A stretch of 64,000 bases of DNA from the NCBI GenBank assembly GCA_963575745.1, contig CAUYUJ010012102.1, forward strand, positions 1 to 64,000. Reading direction: 5' to 3'. The notes below the pieces were generated by a model. That model ran no database searches. It saw only the letters and a program-made list of their open reading frames with translations, and was not told the DNA's origin. The DNA is from Prorocentrum cordatum (Eukaryota; Sar; Dinophyceae; Prorocentrales; Prorocentraceae). A program made the translations under genes and the position numbers. The stretch's first letter is position 1; each line of letters opens with the position of its first letter. Shown here piece after piece: positions 47,780 to 58,676 of the stretch.

Positions 47780-48560
47780 GGCGCGTGCGTCAGTGCTGGC
47801 GCAATCGCAGGCGCTGATGTTGGCGTCGATGATGGCGCTGGCGTTGGCGCAGGCGCTGGCGCACCCGTTGGCGTCGGTGCTGGCGCCCGTGCTGGTGTAG
47901 GCGCTGGCGTTGGTGCCGACATAGGCGCCGGCGTAAGTGCTGGCGCAGGCGCCGGCGTTGTAGGCGCCGGTGTTTGCGTCGGCGCTGAGTCGACAAGACG
48001 CGGCCGCACTCAGGCCGACCGAATAACCATCACCGCGTGCAGGTCGGCCGAGTAATCATCACAAGGCTCAAGCCAACATAATAAACGTCACCACATGTAT
48101 TGTCCGTATTCAGGCTGGTCGAGTAAACGTCACGCATTCAGGCCTGCTGGCTGAGTAAACGTCACAACGCACAAGCTGGCCGAGTAAACGTTCCTCGCTT
48201 CTGGTGTAGGCGTCGGTGTTGTTGCTGGCGTCGGTGCTGGCGCCCGCGTCAATGTAGGCGCTGGCGCTGGTGCCAGCGTTGCCGAAGAGTTCGCAGAGGT
48301 CGGCTGGATTGGTGGTGGCGTCGGCGCTGGCGCTGGTGATAGCGTGCCCGCCAGCGTTGGGCTGGCGTCGGTGCTGACCTCGCTAGTGCTAAGTGTTAAG
48401 AGTAGGCGCTGGAGGTGGTGATGCCGTAGTCGCTGGCGTTCGTACTGGCGTCGGTGCCAGCTTCGGCGCTGGTGTAAGCGCTGGCGTTGGCGCTGATGGG
48501 CGCTGATCTTAACGTCGTTGGCGGCGTCCGCGCTGGTGCAGGCGACGGCGTTGGTGCTAT
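47780..48560 (+). repeat. GGCGCT/GGCGTTGGTGCC minisatellite with embedded 33-bp repeat
   Basis: 47780-47990 and 48195-48560 consist of imperfect hexamers (GGCGCT, GGCGTT, GGTGCC). Between them (48011-48200) are five to six degenerate units of GGCYGRCCGAGTAAACGTCAC type, 30-40 bp apart. Confidence 0.75.
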
Positions 48561-49716
48561 CGCCAGTGCTGAACGGCTGGCCTGGCACTGCTGCGTGCGG
48601 CGCGGCTGGTCCCCATCGTGGTGGGCATGGCGGTGCTGCCATATGCACTGGTGCTGCTGCGTGGGTCGCTGCCGGTCCCGGTCGTGGTGCTCGTGCTGCT
48701 GTACGTGCTGGTGCTGATCCAAATCGTGCTGTGTACAATCGTCGTCAAGACGCCGATGCAGATGTCTGGCAGACTGAGGCTGCCGACACAACAACCGACC
48801 GAACCGACACGACCTAGTGAAACCGACTGCGACGGGAGCCAAGGGACTGCCCCAAGCGATTTCCAATTTGCCCTCGAGTGGCCGCACGAGAGCCGCCAGT
48901 GAACCACTCGAACCTCCAATAAGCCTCTGAGGGGCCGCCTATTCACCGCTGTTTCTTGCATTCTCGCTTTATTTGGGCCTCCGATGCCCTTTGATGGGCG
49001 CAAGCAGGCCTGAGAGACGCCGTAGAGAGACAACCTAGGGCAAAGGATGGCACCCACGAGGCACTGAAAGCAGTGGACGTACCGATCTTGATCTTGGAAC
49101 GTCTTGGGCCCCAGGAGACCAACCGGTCCATCCATGCCGCTGGCTTTACGGGCTCCAACTGCCAGGAGATGACCCCCTGGAGGAGGAGGAGGAGGAGGAG
49201 GAGGAGGAGGAGGAGGAGGAGGAGGAGGAGGAGGAGGAGGAGGAGGAGGGAGGAGGAGGTGGAGGAGGAGGAGGGAGGAGGAGGTGGAGGAGGAGGAGGA
49301 CGAGGACGAGGAGGACGAAGAGGAGGGGGGCCACATTCCAATGAATTGGCTGGGCGATCGTGGCCCGGTGGCGGGCCGTGGCGCCGAACGTCCCCGCATG
49401 GCCCTGACCACCCTGACAATTCCAGCTCGCTCGCTCGCAAGACCTCTGGCCAAGCATCGCCGAACGGGGGCGTGCCTGATGGGGGATCGCAGGAATAGCG
49501 CATCCAGGCGGCAAGCCTGGTGACCAGTGCTCCCCCAACAAAACCGTTGCAGACTTTTGTCTGGCACATACTACTCCAACTCCCGGGCAATCATTCCGTC
49601 CAGAAGTACACAGATGCCCCCGCTGCCCCGTGCGGCGAGGGAAGGACCCCGCCTGCGTGTCGTAGACTTTGACCTCGCGGGGGCATGAAGATGAGAAGGG
49701 GAAGGATGCTTGGTAT
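48561..49716. other. Gene-free stretch with GGA tract
   Basis: 49183-49320 is a GGA/GGAGGT tract. The rest has no coding signature. Confidence 0.45.
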
Positions 49717-49844
49717 CGGCGGTGGACAAACCTCCCTTTAGTATACGTACCGCCCTTTAATGAAAACGGCCTGGGACCGAAACCGACGGACCTGGACCCG
49801 CAAAAATATCGACGTGCCAGGGTAGGAGGCCTACCCACCCCCGA
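49717..49844 (+). mobile_element. TIR element, family B, copy 1
   Basis: About 128 bp. Left GGTGGACAAACCTCCCTTTA, right CCTACCCACCCCCGA (imperfect complement). Contains AATATCGACGTGCCAGGG as in the other copies. The most diverged of three. Confidence 0.5.
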
Positions 49845-51679
49845 AGACAAGAGGACGAGGGGGCAGACAACACGAGAGAAGCAGAAGGACAAGGAGGTGC
49901 GCCCTCCCTCTTCGCTCCGGGCCCTGTCAGCGAGCACGGCTATTTTCCGCTCAAGGGTACAGGGCAGTTTTTAATACATGGTTAATGCATGTATAAATTT
50001 ATGCATGAACTCATCGTTGGTTTTAATGCTAAATCCCTGCATTTTCCATACATGATCCGCACGCGGAACATGTATAACACCGGCGCTGTAGAGTTGCGCT
50101 AATACGGAAGTGTAGGCTGTGTAGCTTAAGAGTGTGCCTCCGTGCCTCCGAATGGGCTCAGAACCGCCGCGGCAGCAGGTGGCGCTAAACATCCAGGAAG
50201 CCCTTGCCACCAGTTTCAGTCTTTTGAGTGTGCCAAGCACGGGGCAAGTCCATGCGAGAAAGAATCGTGCGCATCCGGGTGCACTTCGCGCTGGGCCCAT
50301 CTCTGGATTCAGGGCCTGATCTCTCCACTTCGCGAAGAGGAGGCGCTTCGCCTGTTGGGCAGCTGGTTCTGCTCTGCTGCCTTTCAACCACATCTGCTCT
50401 GCCTTCCTCTGCCTTGGTGGCTGCTTAGAGGAAGACAAAACGGCATGAATATAAACTTTTGGCGGCCGCGCGGATTTCTTGGATCTGCGCCGGACACCCC
50501 TCTTCCCTGGCGCGCGGAGCGAGCCAGGGGCGGCGCCAGAGGCGCCGCGGGGGGGCCCAGCGCCGATCCAAGAAACCCGCGCGGAGCGCTAACAGTTCAT
50601 GCTCATGTCGCTTTTCCTTCTTTGAAAAATCTGCTCTGCCATCCTCTGCCTGGGTGGCTGCTGCAACTGCGCCTTCTCGCTCCACTCGCGCATCTCGGGG
50701 ATGGACAGACCCCCCTTTAGTAAAACGTGGTTTAGCGAAAACGACCTGAGGCCCAAACCTGGCGGGCGCAAGCCTGAAAAATAACGGCCGCGGCGCCCTC
50801 TCAAGAACCGAAAACGGACAATTCACTAATCGACGTGTCACTGTTGGGGGTTCTGTCCACCCCCGAGCATCCCAGTCCTCTGCGCAGTGCAGCGAAGCCG
50901 AGGACCGATGGCGCCAGCGCCGAACGGAAGAGCGCCTCGCGGGGACAGCTTGAGCAAGTGGCTCGCGCGGGGGGGGGGGGGGGCAGAATGGTGGCCTCCC
51001 GGCGCCACGCCCGGAGCTCGGCCCGGGGCCAGCGCGACTCGGACAGGAGGAAGAGATGGCGGGAAGGAGGGGGAGGAGGAGTGGGATGAGGAGGAGTGGG
51101 ATGAGGAGGAGGAGTGGGACGAGGAGGAGGAGTGTGATGAGGAGGAGGAGGAGGAGGAGGAGGAGGAGGAGGAGGAGGAGGAGAGGAAGTAGAAGGACGG
51201 AAGGGGGAAGTGGAGAGATGGATGGAGGGAGACAGGGGGGGGACAGGGGGGGGGACGAGAGGAGAGAGTAGGGAAGTGGAGGGGGAGGGGTGGAGGAGGG
51301 AGACAGGGAGGGGGAAGAGAGAAGAACGGATCACTATGAGGAGGGGGCAAGACAAGCCCTGCCAGGTGTTTTTTTTTGCGTCTGGTGGACTTGCCCGACA
51401 CGACAGGCTCCGAGACGCCCCGAAGACCGCCCGCCCAAGAGCTCCAAAACTCGCCCCACGAGGTTTGAACATATGCCTTCCACGCCTCGACAACAACACA
51501 TGGCGGCCGAACAAGGGCCTGAACCCCCGTCTGATCCCCTCGGGGCTGCCCAAAAGCCCACGCTGTCACCCATCGAAGAGCCTCTCGGGCCTTCGCAGCA
51601 TCCCCAACTCCAAAGCAACCCATGGACCACGCATACGAGACCTCGAACGACATCTAAGCCTGAGAGCTGGTGCTTCCTA
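49845..51679. other. Gene-free stretch apart from TIR element 50694-50867
   Basis: GGA tract at 51056-51190 and purine-rich sequence to 51330. Frames around 50142-50720 are Cys- and Arg-containing but match no domain I know. Confidence 0.4.
50694..50867 (+). mobile_element. TIR element, family B, copy 2
   Basis: About 174 bp. Ends CTCGGGGATGGACAGACCCC and the complement of CTCGGGGGTGGACAGAACCC. The inside (AACCTGGCGGGCGCAAGCCT, AACGGACAATTCAC) is shared with copy 3. Confidence 0.7.
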
Positions 51680-51859
51680 TACAGCCGGGGCGCTGAAGAA
51701 GGAACCCTTCTCGTTGGGGAGGGGCTCCGTGTTCCTTGATTATTTCAGAGCTCGCCTTTGGTTTTCCTCAGGTTTTCGATGGGAGATCGAACTTGACCTG
51801 ATGGGAAAAAGGGGCCTCGTTCCTTATCTAGGGTTCCTTAGGTCAACGTCCCGACTGTA
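51680..51859 (-). mobile_element. MITE-like element, family A, copy 2
   Basis: 180 bp, opposite orientation to the other two. Ends TACAGCCGGGGC and GTCCCGACTGTA. No coding capacity. Confidence 0.75.
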
Positions 51860-53047
51860 CCTCTTGGCCCACAAAGGCCCTTCACAGCAGTGGCAGATTG
51901 CCGTGCCCGTCCGCTTCGGGAGCGGCCACGAGGGGGGTGTCCAAGAGGGGGGGGTGCAAATTATGACCGGCGGCATGTGCGCGGCCCAGCGGGGGGGCCA
52001 GGGACGTAATGAAATAAGAAGAGGCGCCATAAGATCTGGGGAAATATCATGGCCCCCGCCATGATATCCCCACCCCCCCCTAGTCATCACCCCCTCTTTT
52101 CCGCCCCCGAAGATGGCCGTGCCCGTCCGCTGCGCCCGTAAGAGACACCCCGGGGCTGTCCGGAAAAGCCCACGGCACCACGCCTCCGTCGCGCGGGGTC
52201 CGGCGGACGGTGCGCCTCTCGATGTCGCGAACACGGGCGGCGCTGGGACTCCGGATGACCACCGACACCTCTCCGCTCTCGAGGCAAAGCGCCGCCGCCG
52301 CTCCTCCTCCTCCCTCCCTCCTCCTCCTCCCTCCCTCCCTCCCTCCCTCCCTCCCTCCCTCCCGCCCTCCCTCCCTCCCTCCCTCCCCTCCCTCCCTCCC
52401 TCCCTCCCTCCCTCCCCCTCCCCCTCCCCCTCCCCCCTCCCCCTCCACCCTCCCCCCTCCCCTCCCCTCCCCCTCCCCCCCTCCCCCTCCCCCGCCCCTC
52501 CCCCTCCCCCTCCCCCTCCCCCTCCCCTCCTCCTCCTCCTCCTCCTCCTCCTCCTCCTCCTCTCCTCCTCCTCCTCCTCCTCCTCCTCCTCCTCCTCCTC
52601 CTCCTCCTCCTCCTCCTCCTCCTCCTCCTCCTCCTCCTCCTCCTTCCCCTCCTCCTCCTCCTCCTCCTCCTCCTCCTCCTCCTCCTCCTCCCTCCTCCTC
52701 CCTCCTCCTCCCTCCTCCTCCTCCTCCTCTCCTCCCTCCCTCCTCCCTCCTCCTCCTCTCCTCCTCCTCCTCCTCCTCCCTCCCCTCCTCCCCCTCCCTC
52801 CTCCTCCTCCTCCTCCTCCTCCCTCCCTCCTCCTCCTCCTCCTCCTTCCCCTCCCTCCTCCTCCTCCTCCTCCTCCTCCCCTCCTCCCTCCCATCCCTCC
52901 CTCCTCCCTCCCTCCTCCCCTCCCTCCCTCCCTCCTCCCTCCCTCCTCCCTCATCCCTCCCTCCCTCCCTCCTTCTCCTCCGCTCCCTCCCCCCCTCCCT
53001 CCCTCCTCCTCCTCCTCCTCCTCCTCCTCCTCCTCCTCCGCCTTCCT
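51860..53047 (+). repeat. Very long polypyrimidine tract (about 740 bp) and its flank
   Basis: 52298-53040 is almost only C and T on the plus strand, built from CCTCCC and CCT units. Open frames of 300-450 residues here (Ser/Pro-rich or Glu/Gly-rich) are artefacts. 51860-52297 shows no gene. Confidence 0.9.
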
Positions 53048-53221
53048 CTCGGGGATTGGCAAGGACCCCCTTCAGCAAAGCGCGGTTCAGTGAAAAACGA
53101 CCTCGGGCCCAAACCTGGCGGGCGCAAGCCTGGAAAATGACGGCCGCGGCGCCCTCTCGAGAGCCGGAAACGGACAATTCACGAATCGACGTGTCAGGGT
53201 GGGGGTCCTGTCCGCCCCAAG
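53048..53221 (+). mobile_element. TIR element, family B, copy 3
   Basis: About 174 bp, highly similar to copy 2 over its length. Left CTCGGGGATTGGCAAGGACC, right complementary to GGGGCGGACAGGACCCCCAC. It directly follows the 740-bp CT-rich tract. Confidence 0.7.
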
Positions 53222-53263
53222 TGTAGTGGACAGCGCCCCAGCTAGATCCGGCCTGTCCCCCCC

Positions 53264-53364
53264 CCCGGCAGTGCGCGCCTCCTTCTCGCCCTCGTCGCCC
53301 TGCATATAGGCGCCGACCCTGCCCTCGGCCAGGATGAAGAAGCGGTCGCCGATGTCCCCCTGCC
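53264..53364 (-). pseudogene. Possible cyclic-nucleotide-binding domain exon
   Basis: On the minus strand RQGDIGDRFFILAEGRVGAYMQGDEGEKE matches the start of a cyclic-nucleotide-binding domain (Gly-Asp-x-Gly-Asp-x-Phe-Phe/Tyr-Ile ... Gly-x-Val), as in protein kinase A regulatory subunits and protein kinase G. GTTGCCAG just upstream could be an acceptor. Neither neighbouring exon is visible in the window, so it is an isolated exon or remnant. Confidence 0.4.
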
Positions 53365-54886
53365 TGGCAACCGGCGGCCCGTGGCCATGCGCTCTCGTGC
53401 CGCAGCGACCCACACGAGGCCGAACTGCTCCGTGCCACAAGATGGCCCATCGTCGCCTCTCAGAGCAAGCTGGGCCGTCTCGTCATCCGACTGTTTCTGG
53501 TGGACTGGAGCTGGCGTTCAGGAGGGCCGCCCTCGACGGCCCCAGCCTGCAAACCTCTGCGAAACTTGGCCCAGATGTTTCCGAGCCGCTTTGGGCTCCC
53601 AGTGTCAATATCAAGTGAGATGCAAGACAGGGCGGGAATAACACCTTAGAATCTCAAACAGTCTAAAACCGACGGTCTATCAACGTAGTGCGAGGTGGCA
53701 ACTAGGCATACGTGCTCTGGAGCTCGAGCCATCCCTTAAAGAGCAGACGCATACCAGATCAGCCCGCGTCGGGGAGATTCACTCATCGAATCGACTCTGT
53801 GCGCCTCACACGACTGCACTGGGGCACAGGGGGGGAAATCGAAACACTTGGCCCGTTGACTCCAATTCAGGTACCCTCCCAGGCTCAGTCGCATCGCAGA
53901 GGGTTTCCCGAGTTCGCCCCCGTGACTGCATTGTAGTTGACTGCCAGACCACGACCGCTCGCACACGAGGGCGAGGGGGGCCCGAAGGCCAACGCAAGAA
54001 TGAGGGGGGGAATGGGGGAACAGGAAGAGGCGGAGTAGGGATCGGAGGGAAACGGCGATGAGAGGCATGAGTCCAACGCAAGGGGAAGCGAACAGGGGAA
54101 GGGGGAACCGAGTGGCAAAGGACAAAAAGGGGAGGAGGATGAGGGACAAGTGTGAATCCAAGACGCATCAACGGAGTCCTACAACCCGACGGATCAACGT
54201 GACTGTTGCGCCCCGACAGTCCGTGGGGCTTCTCGTGAAGGGCACTGCCTCACTCTGATTTCGGATCTTGAATGGCACGCTAACGGCCGCCTGGTCTGGG
54301 ACCAATGGTCTCGCAAAAGACAGGTGAGAGGCGAGCCTTTCGAAGATCCTACGTGAGCCACGACTGTGGCAGAAGTCATTAGCAGGTCATTGGTGGGCCA
54401 TTCGTGGGTTACTACAGTGCGGGCGCGGCCGCAAGAAACCCTCGCAAGAAACCCAACCCTGAGAACCCGTGCGCGAGGTGCACTTGAGGGGAAAACTGGA
54501 GCACCCTGAACGCAGCAAATCCTTCAACGGCTGCGGAAAGTCATCGCGAAGCGCGAGGAGCGAAGAAACCCAGGGTACCCTGACGAAACCCATATGGTTT
54601 CTTGATGCGCGCCCCCACTGTAAAGGATCAGTTTCAATGCTGGGCCATTTGTGGGCCAGACTCATTACGTGGGCCACTCGCGGGGCCCTTCGGGGACCGA
54701 TCGCGGGGCACTAACGGGCCAGTCGTGGGGAACCAGAGAAGTAGCGGGGCAATCCATGAGCAGTTGCGAAGGAACGCATTCCCTGAGACGTCAGCCTCAC
54801 GCATCCTTACAATTACGGGGAACTCGTGGTGCAACATGCGCGCAACGCTGAAGCGAGATCCACATCTTAAACGAAAGAACAGCCCC
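53365..54886. other. No gene supported
   Basis: GTGGGCCA / CGTGGGCCA words recur at 54390-54730. Otherwise short frames without domains. Confidence 0.4.
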
Positions 54887-55115
54887 CATCCTGCAAAGTG
54901 TTGCAAATGTTGAGGACGAATGTGCGCGGCGCTAGAACGAGAACCATACCTTGAAAACGGACCGACCTCCATCCGTGAAACGTTTGCAATATTTCAGACG
55001 AGTGCGTGATGCGCGAGAGCGAAAACCAAATGTTGAAAACGGGCCACCCTCCATCCGTGAAAGCGAGGGTCACTTTTTGTTGTTGCATTTTTTGTTCAAA
55101 AAGGGCCGCCCTCCA
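54887..55115 (+). repeat. About 84-bp tandem repeat
   Basis: Three units near 54887, 54970 and 55053 carrying CCATCC(G/T)G(A/C)AA, TTGCAA(A/T), GAACCA(A/T)A and TTGAAAACGG(A/G)CC, and a partial fourth. Confidence 0.65.
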
Positions 55116-55430
55116 TTCTTAGGCTGTAGCTAGGTAGATATCACGCGACACGCCTGGTCCGCCCGGCTGACATGACTGGGGGTGCGACAGGGACGCACTA
55201 CTAGCCAACGTGGGCCCAAAACAGTGTGGTCGAGCATGCTATGTGGAGCAACCTGCGTGGTGCAGTTCATGTTTGAGGAATTTGGAACTGCCAACCGCAG
55301 CTCTCCCACCCTCCCGCCCGCGACTCGGCTTGCGAAACCCATGCGGTGCACTTGCGGGTCGGTCTACTTGGTCATGGTTGGCGCGTCTCTGCGGCCGCGC
55401 TGGCGCTTGCAAGCCCGCGCGCAGAGCTGC

Positions 55431-55611
55431 TACAGTCGGGGCGTTGACCTAAGGAACCCTAAATAAGGAACGAGGCCCCTTTGTTCCATTCAATTTACCT
55501 TCGATTTCCTATCGGAAACATGAGGAACACCTGAGGCAAGCTGTGAAACACTTAAGGAACACGGAGCCCCTCCCCAACGAAAAGGGTTCCTTCTTCAGGG
55601 CCCCGACTGTA
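55431..55611 (+). mobile_element. MITE-like element, family A, copy 3
   Basis: 181 bp with the best-kept ends: TACAGTCGGGGC and GCCCCGACTGTA are exact complements. Confidence 0.8.
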
Positions 55612-56175
55612 GCTGGTTTGGCACAACCGATGCGGCCGCGATGGCGCATACCAATGGCAACGTCCGAGCGCATGACAGAGGCCGCGCTGGCACGCGGGCA
55701 CTGCAATGCGGGTTGGTGGCCCGGGCGGGCGCGGTACACCCGGCGAAATGCTCAAGAAATCATGGGTTAAGACATTCATAGTCTCAGATTTGGATAAGAA
55801 ACACAGAATTATTTCTATTGGACTCATAGGGTTTACATTGAAGCATTAAGAATAATCGAGACTCTGGTCGAACATTTAACTGTTCTTAAGCATCGCCTAG
55901 GGTGTACAGCGATGACGTCGACACCAGCGGCAACAATTATGATAGTAGTAATGGTGGTGGCGATGATGACGATGACGACTGCATGGCCAGTGTCGGCGCC
56001 GATGCTGGTGACGCTCATGACGACGGTGATGTCCACGTGCCGCTGATGCGGTGCTGGAACGATTTCGACGTGCACGCGCGGCCAGCGTGAACACGTGGCC
56101 CGCCATCTATCATTCGACGAGGAACGTGCCCCTTCAGCAAGCGCGCAAGGCCGTCCGCGTGATTTCGACGTGCGC
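55612..56175. other. No gene supported
   Basis: GAT/ACG-rich short stretch at 55910-56040. CGATTTCGACGTGC is repeated at 56060 and 56159. Confidence 0.4.
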
Positions 56176-56310
56176 GCGCGGCTCGCGTGGTCCCATGTGG
56201 GAAATGGTTGGACACGAGCGGCTCGCGTGGTCTCACGTGGGCAACAGGTTGAACGCGAGCGGCTCGCGTGGTCTCATGTGGGAAAATTGTTGCCCACATG
56301 TGATTTTCAT
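56176..56310 (+). repeat. 43-bp tandem repeat
   Basis: Three units of CGAGCGGCTCGCGTGGTCTC followed by A(T/C)GTGGG and a variable end. Confidence 0.7.
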
Positions 56311-56609
56311 CACATGAATTCGCCAGGGTGCGCGCGGGGGGGGGAGGGTCGAACATCGCTAGGTTCGCGCGCTGTGCCGCCTATTATCGGGGATAGAATG
56401 ACGTGAGGGGGACTAGATGGCAATGGTAACACGAATTACGTCGATATCGCACACCTGTCCGTATCACTATGAATACTCTTGCCGATGCGACCGTAGGTAG
56501 ATATACACATCAGTAACACTTCTCCGTTCCTGCCGATATCACAACCTACCTGACTCACAAACTCCAATCGATCATCTACCTTTCAGACGTGGGGCAATCA
56601 CGGCGAAAC

Positions 56610-57076
56610 AACCAAAACGACCACCGGGACAACCATCGGGACCAACTATCAGGACAACGATCGGGACAACGATCGGGACAACCATCGGGACAAACATCGG
56701 GACGATCACCAGCACATCGGGACAAACATCGGGACCATCACGGGACAACGGTCGGGACAACCATCGGGACAAACATCGGGGCAACGATCGGGAAGACCAC
56801 CGGCACACCGATCGTGACGACGGCCAGGATCCATCGGGACAAACTTCCGGGCAGCCGAGAGACCATCGTCGGCACAGACGTGGGAGCCACGGCTGGACGA
56901 GGTGAGGCTCGTTCTGAGGAGGAGGAGGAGCAGGAGGAGGAGGAGGAGGAGGAGGAGGAGGAGGAGGAGGAGGAGGAGGGAGGGGAGGAGGAGGGAGGGG
57001 AGGAGGGGGAGGAGGAGGGAGGGGGAGGAGGATTTGAGGAGGAGGAAGGAGGAGGAGAGAGGAGGAGGAGGAGGAG
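56610..57076 (+). repeat. 12-bp repeat ATCGGGACAAC(G/C) and GGA tract before the LINE
   Basis: 56610-56850 holds about 18 imperfect ATCGGGACAACC units; 56918-57076 is a GGA tract that ends exactly at the DinoSL relic. Confidence 0.8.
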
Positions 57077-57118
57077 TCCGTAGCCATTTTGGTTCAAGTC
57101 CGTAGCGTTTCGCTCAGG
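57077..57118 (+). other. Two tandem DinoSL relics
   Basis: 57077-57098 equals the 22-nt DinoSL with one substitution (GGCTCAAG to GGTTCAAG). 57099-57118 begins again with TCCGTAGC and ends CGCTCAGG, a second leader missing about three bases. Tandem relics of this kind are the known mark of mRNAs that were trans-spliced, reverse transcribed, inserted, and trans-spliced again. Confidence 0.85.
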
Positions 57119-57260
57119 GACCGAGGCCTTTTTGGCGTGGGGGAGGCGCGCCCCTGCCTGTGATCCTGCGGCCAGTTTCTGGCTTCAGTTTTTGTGAGCT
57201 CCTGCTGGAGCAAGTTTCTACAATTACTTTCTCCGGGCGTAGACCGCCCGCCGCACTCCG

Positions 57261-58676
57261 ATGGGCTCTTCTCGTCGCGGCCAGCCTAGTATGCGTGACG
57301 ATAAGGGCGATGCTCGGCAGTGGACCTGGGTGGGGCCTGTCAAGAAGCAAGACGAGGACGGCAGTGGATCCTCGAAGTCTCCGTGTCCCCACTGTGGCTG
57401 CAAGAAGAACCTTCCCCGCTTCTGGTTCTGCAAGCACTGCCTCCAGCCCCTGTCCTACGTGCAGCCTGCCGCCCAGGCGCCAGCCCAGGGCGTGTGGGCG
57501 GAGCTTCCGCCACTGGGCTCTCTGCCAGCTCACGGCGAGTCGGCCAGGGGACCGAAAGGAGGTGGCAAGGGCAAGGGCAAGAAGGGGGAGACCAAGGGGG
57601 GCAAGGGCTACTTGCTCTTCCCTGGCCCGAAGCAGGTGGGTCCGCAGGCCTATTTCGGCCCACCGCAGCCCCTGCAACAGGTGCTACCTGCGGGGCTACA
57701 GCTTCAGGCATCAGGTTGGATCCCGCCTAGCGCCATGGCTAGCGCGAATGCTGACGAGGACTCGAAGTACAAGGTTGAGGACATACCCGAGCTGCAGGGC
57801 CTGCTCCGCACCTTCGAGAGCCTGGGCGACGGCCAGAACGTCAAGTACTACCAGGGCCTCATCGACAGGCTGCAGCGGGCTGCTGAGCCCAAGCAGCCCT
57901 CGGTGGGAGCGGCCCAGCACGCGATGCGGGAGGCCAAGCAGCAGCTGGACAAGCGCGTCAAGACAGCGGACTCATTGCGCGACCAGTACGTGCAGGCCCA
58001 GAAGCAGGCGGTGCTGGCCCTTCAGGACTATGAGCTGTGCCAGGCCAAGTACCATGAAGCGGTCACCTCGCTCGCTGCAGGCGTCCCGCAAGTTCGGCCA
58101 GAACCTCAGGGGCAGGTCCGCCATGGGCTGCATCTGTCTAAGCTCTTGGACGGCGAGGGCTTCGAGGTTTTCGAGGATGACGGTTTGTTCGGTCTCGAGG
58201 CTGAGGGGATCGAGATATCGGCGTCTGAGCGCGAGGAGGTCGAGAAGCGCAAGGCCGAGGTGGAGCAGGCCATCAAGAAAGCAGTCGCCGACGCCTTCGG
58301 AGCGGTCCGCACGAGGGCGCAGGAGCTGGTGGAGGAGCAGCGGGCTTTCCGCCAGAGATTGGCTGCCAAGCGTCGTCGCACTGGCGAGGAGGCTGAGGGC
58401 GATGGGGCGGCGGAGGGCTCCGCTCCGCCCCAGGCCGCCGCCCCAGCTGCGGCTCCCCAGCCTGGCGAGGCCTCCTCAGCCGCGGCAGGCCTGCCCCCGC
58501 GGCCGCCGCAGCCCCCTTCCCAGGAGGCGTTGGCTTCAGCTTCGGCATCGGCGGCTTCGGGGGCTTTCGCGGCGCCCGTGGGCGTGGAGCAGTTCGACTT
58601 GGAGCGGCAGTTTGCCAAGGCGTCCAGCGTCGCGGCTGGGGTTGCCGGTGCTGGTGATCCTGGGCCAGGCCTTTGA
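57261..58676 (+). CDS. LINE ORF1 protein: zinc ribbon plus coiled coil
   Basis: 471 residues from ATG. Residues 42-60 form a zinc ribbon (CPHCGCKKN...FWFCKHC). A Gly/Lys-rich basic tract (GPKGGGKGKGKKGETKGGKG) follows, suited to RNA binding, then a Gln/Leu-rich part. Residues about 215-260 are helical (MREAKQQLDKRVKTADSLRDQYVQAQKQAVLALQDYELCQAKYHEA) and a second charged helix (EREEVEKRKAEVEQAIKKAVADAF) lies near 330. The end is Ala/Pro/Ser-rich. LINE ORF1 proteins bind element RNA and multimerise through coiled coils. The 5' leader is 142 nt after the relics. It ends 330 nt before ORF2. Confidence 0.7.
   Translation: MGSSRRGQPSMRDDKGDARQWTWVGPVKKQDEDGSGSSKSPCPHCGCKKNLPRFWFCKHCLQPLSYVQPAAQAPAQGVWAELPPLGSLPAHGESARGPKGGGKGKGKKGETKGGKGYLLFPGPKQVGPQAYFGPPQPLQQVLPAGLQLQASGWIPPSAMASANADEDSKYKVEDIPELQGLLRTFESLGDGQNVKYYQGLIDRLQRAAEPKQPSVGAAQHAMREAKQQLDKRVKTADSLRDQYVQAQKQAVLALQDYELCQAKYHEAVTSLAAGVPQVRPEPQGQVRHGLHLSKLLDGEGFEVFEDDGLFGLEAEGIEISASEREEVEKRKAEVEQAIKKAVADAFGAVRTRAQELVEEQRAFRQRLAAKRRRTGEEAEGDGAAEGSAPPQAAAPAAAPQPGEASSAAAGLPPRPPQPPSQEALASASASAASGAFAAPVGVEQFDLERQFAKASSVAAGVAGAGDPGPGL

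Noticed and set aside
46852-48055. Long Pro/Ala/Thr frames on the minus strand
   Set aside because: They come from the GGCGCT minisatellite and GC-rich sequence, with no domain or conserved segment, and overlapping frames are equally open.
50142-50440. Possible Cys-rich zinc-finger protein
   Set aside because: Cysteine spacing fits no known finger, and the opposite strand is equally open.
51824-53450. Open frames of 280-456 residues over the CT-rich tract
   Set aside because: They are open on several frames and both strands only because the tract lacks stop codons; composition is pure Glu/Gly/Arg or Ser/Pro.
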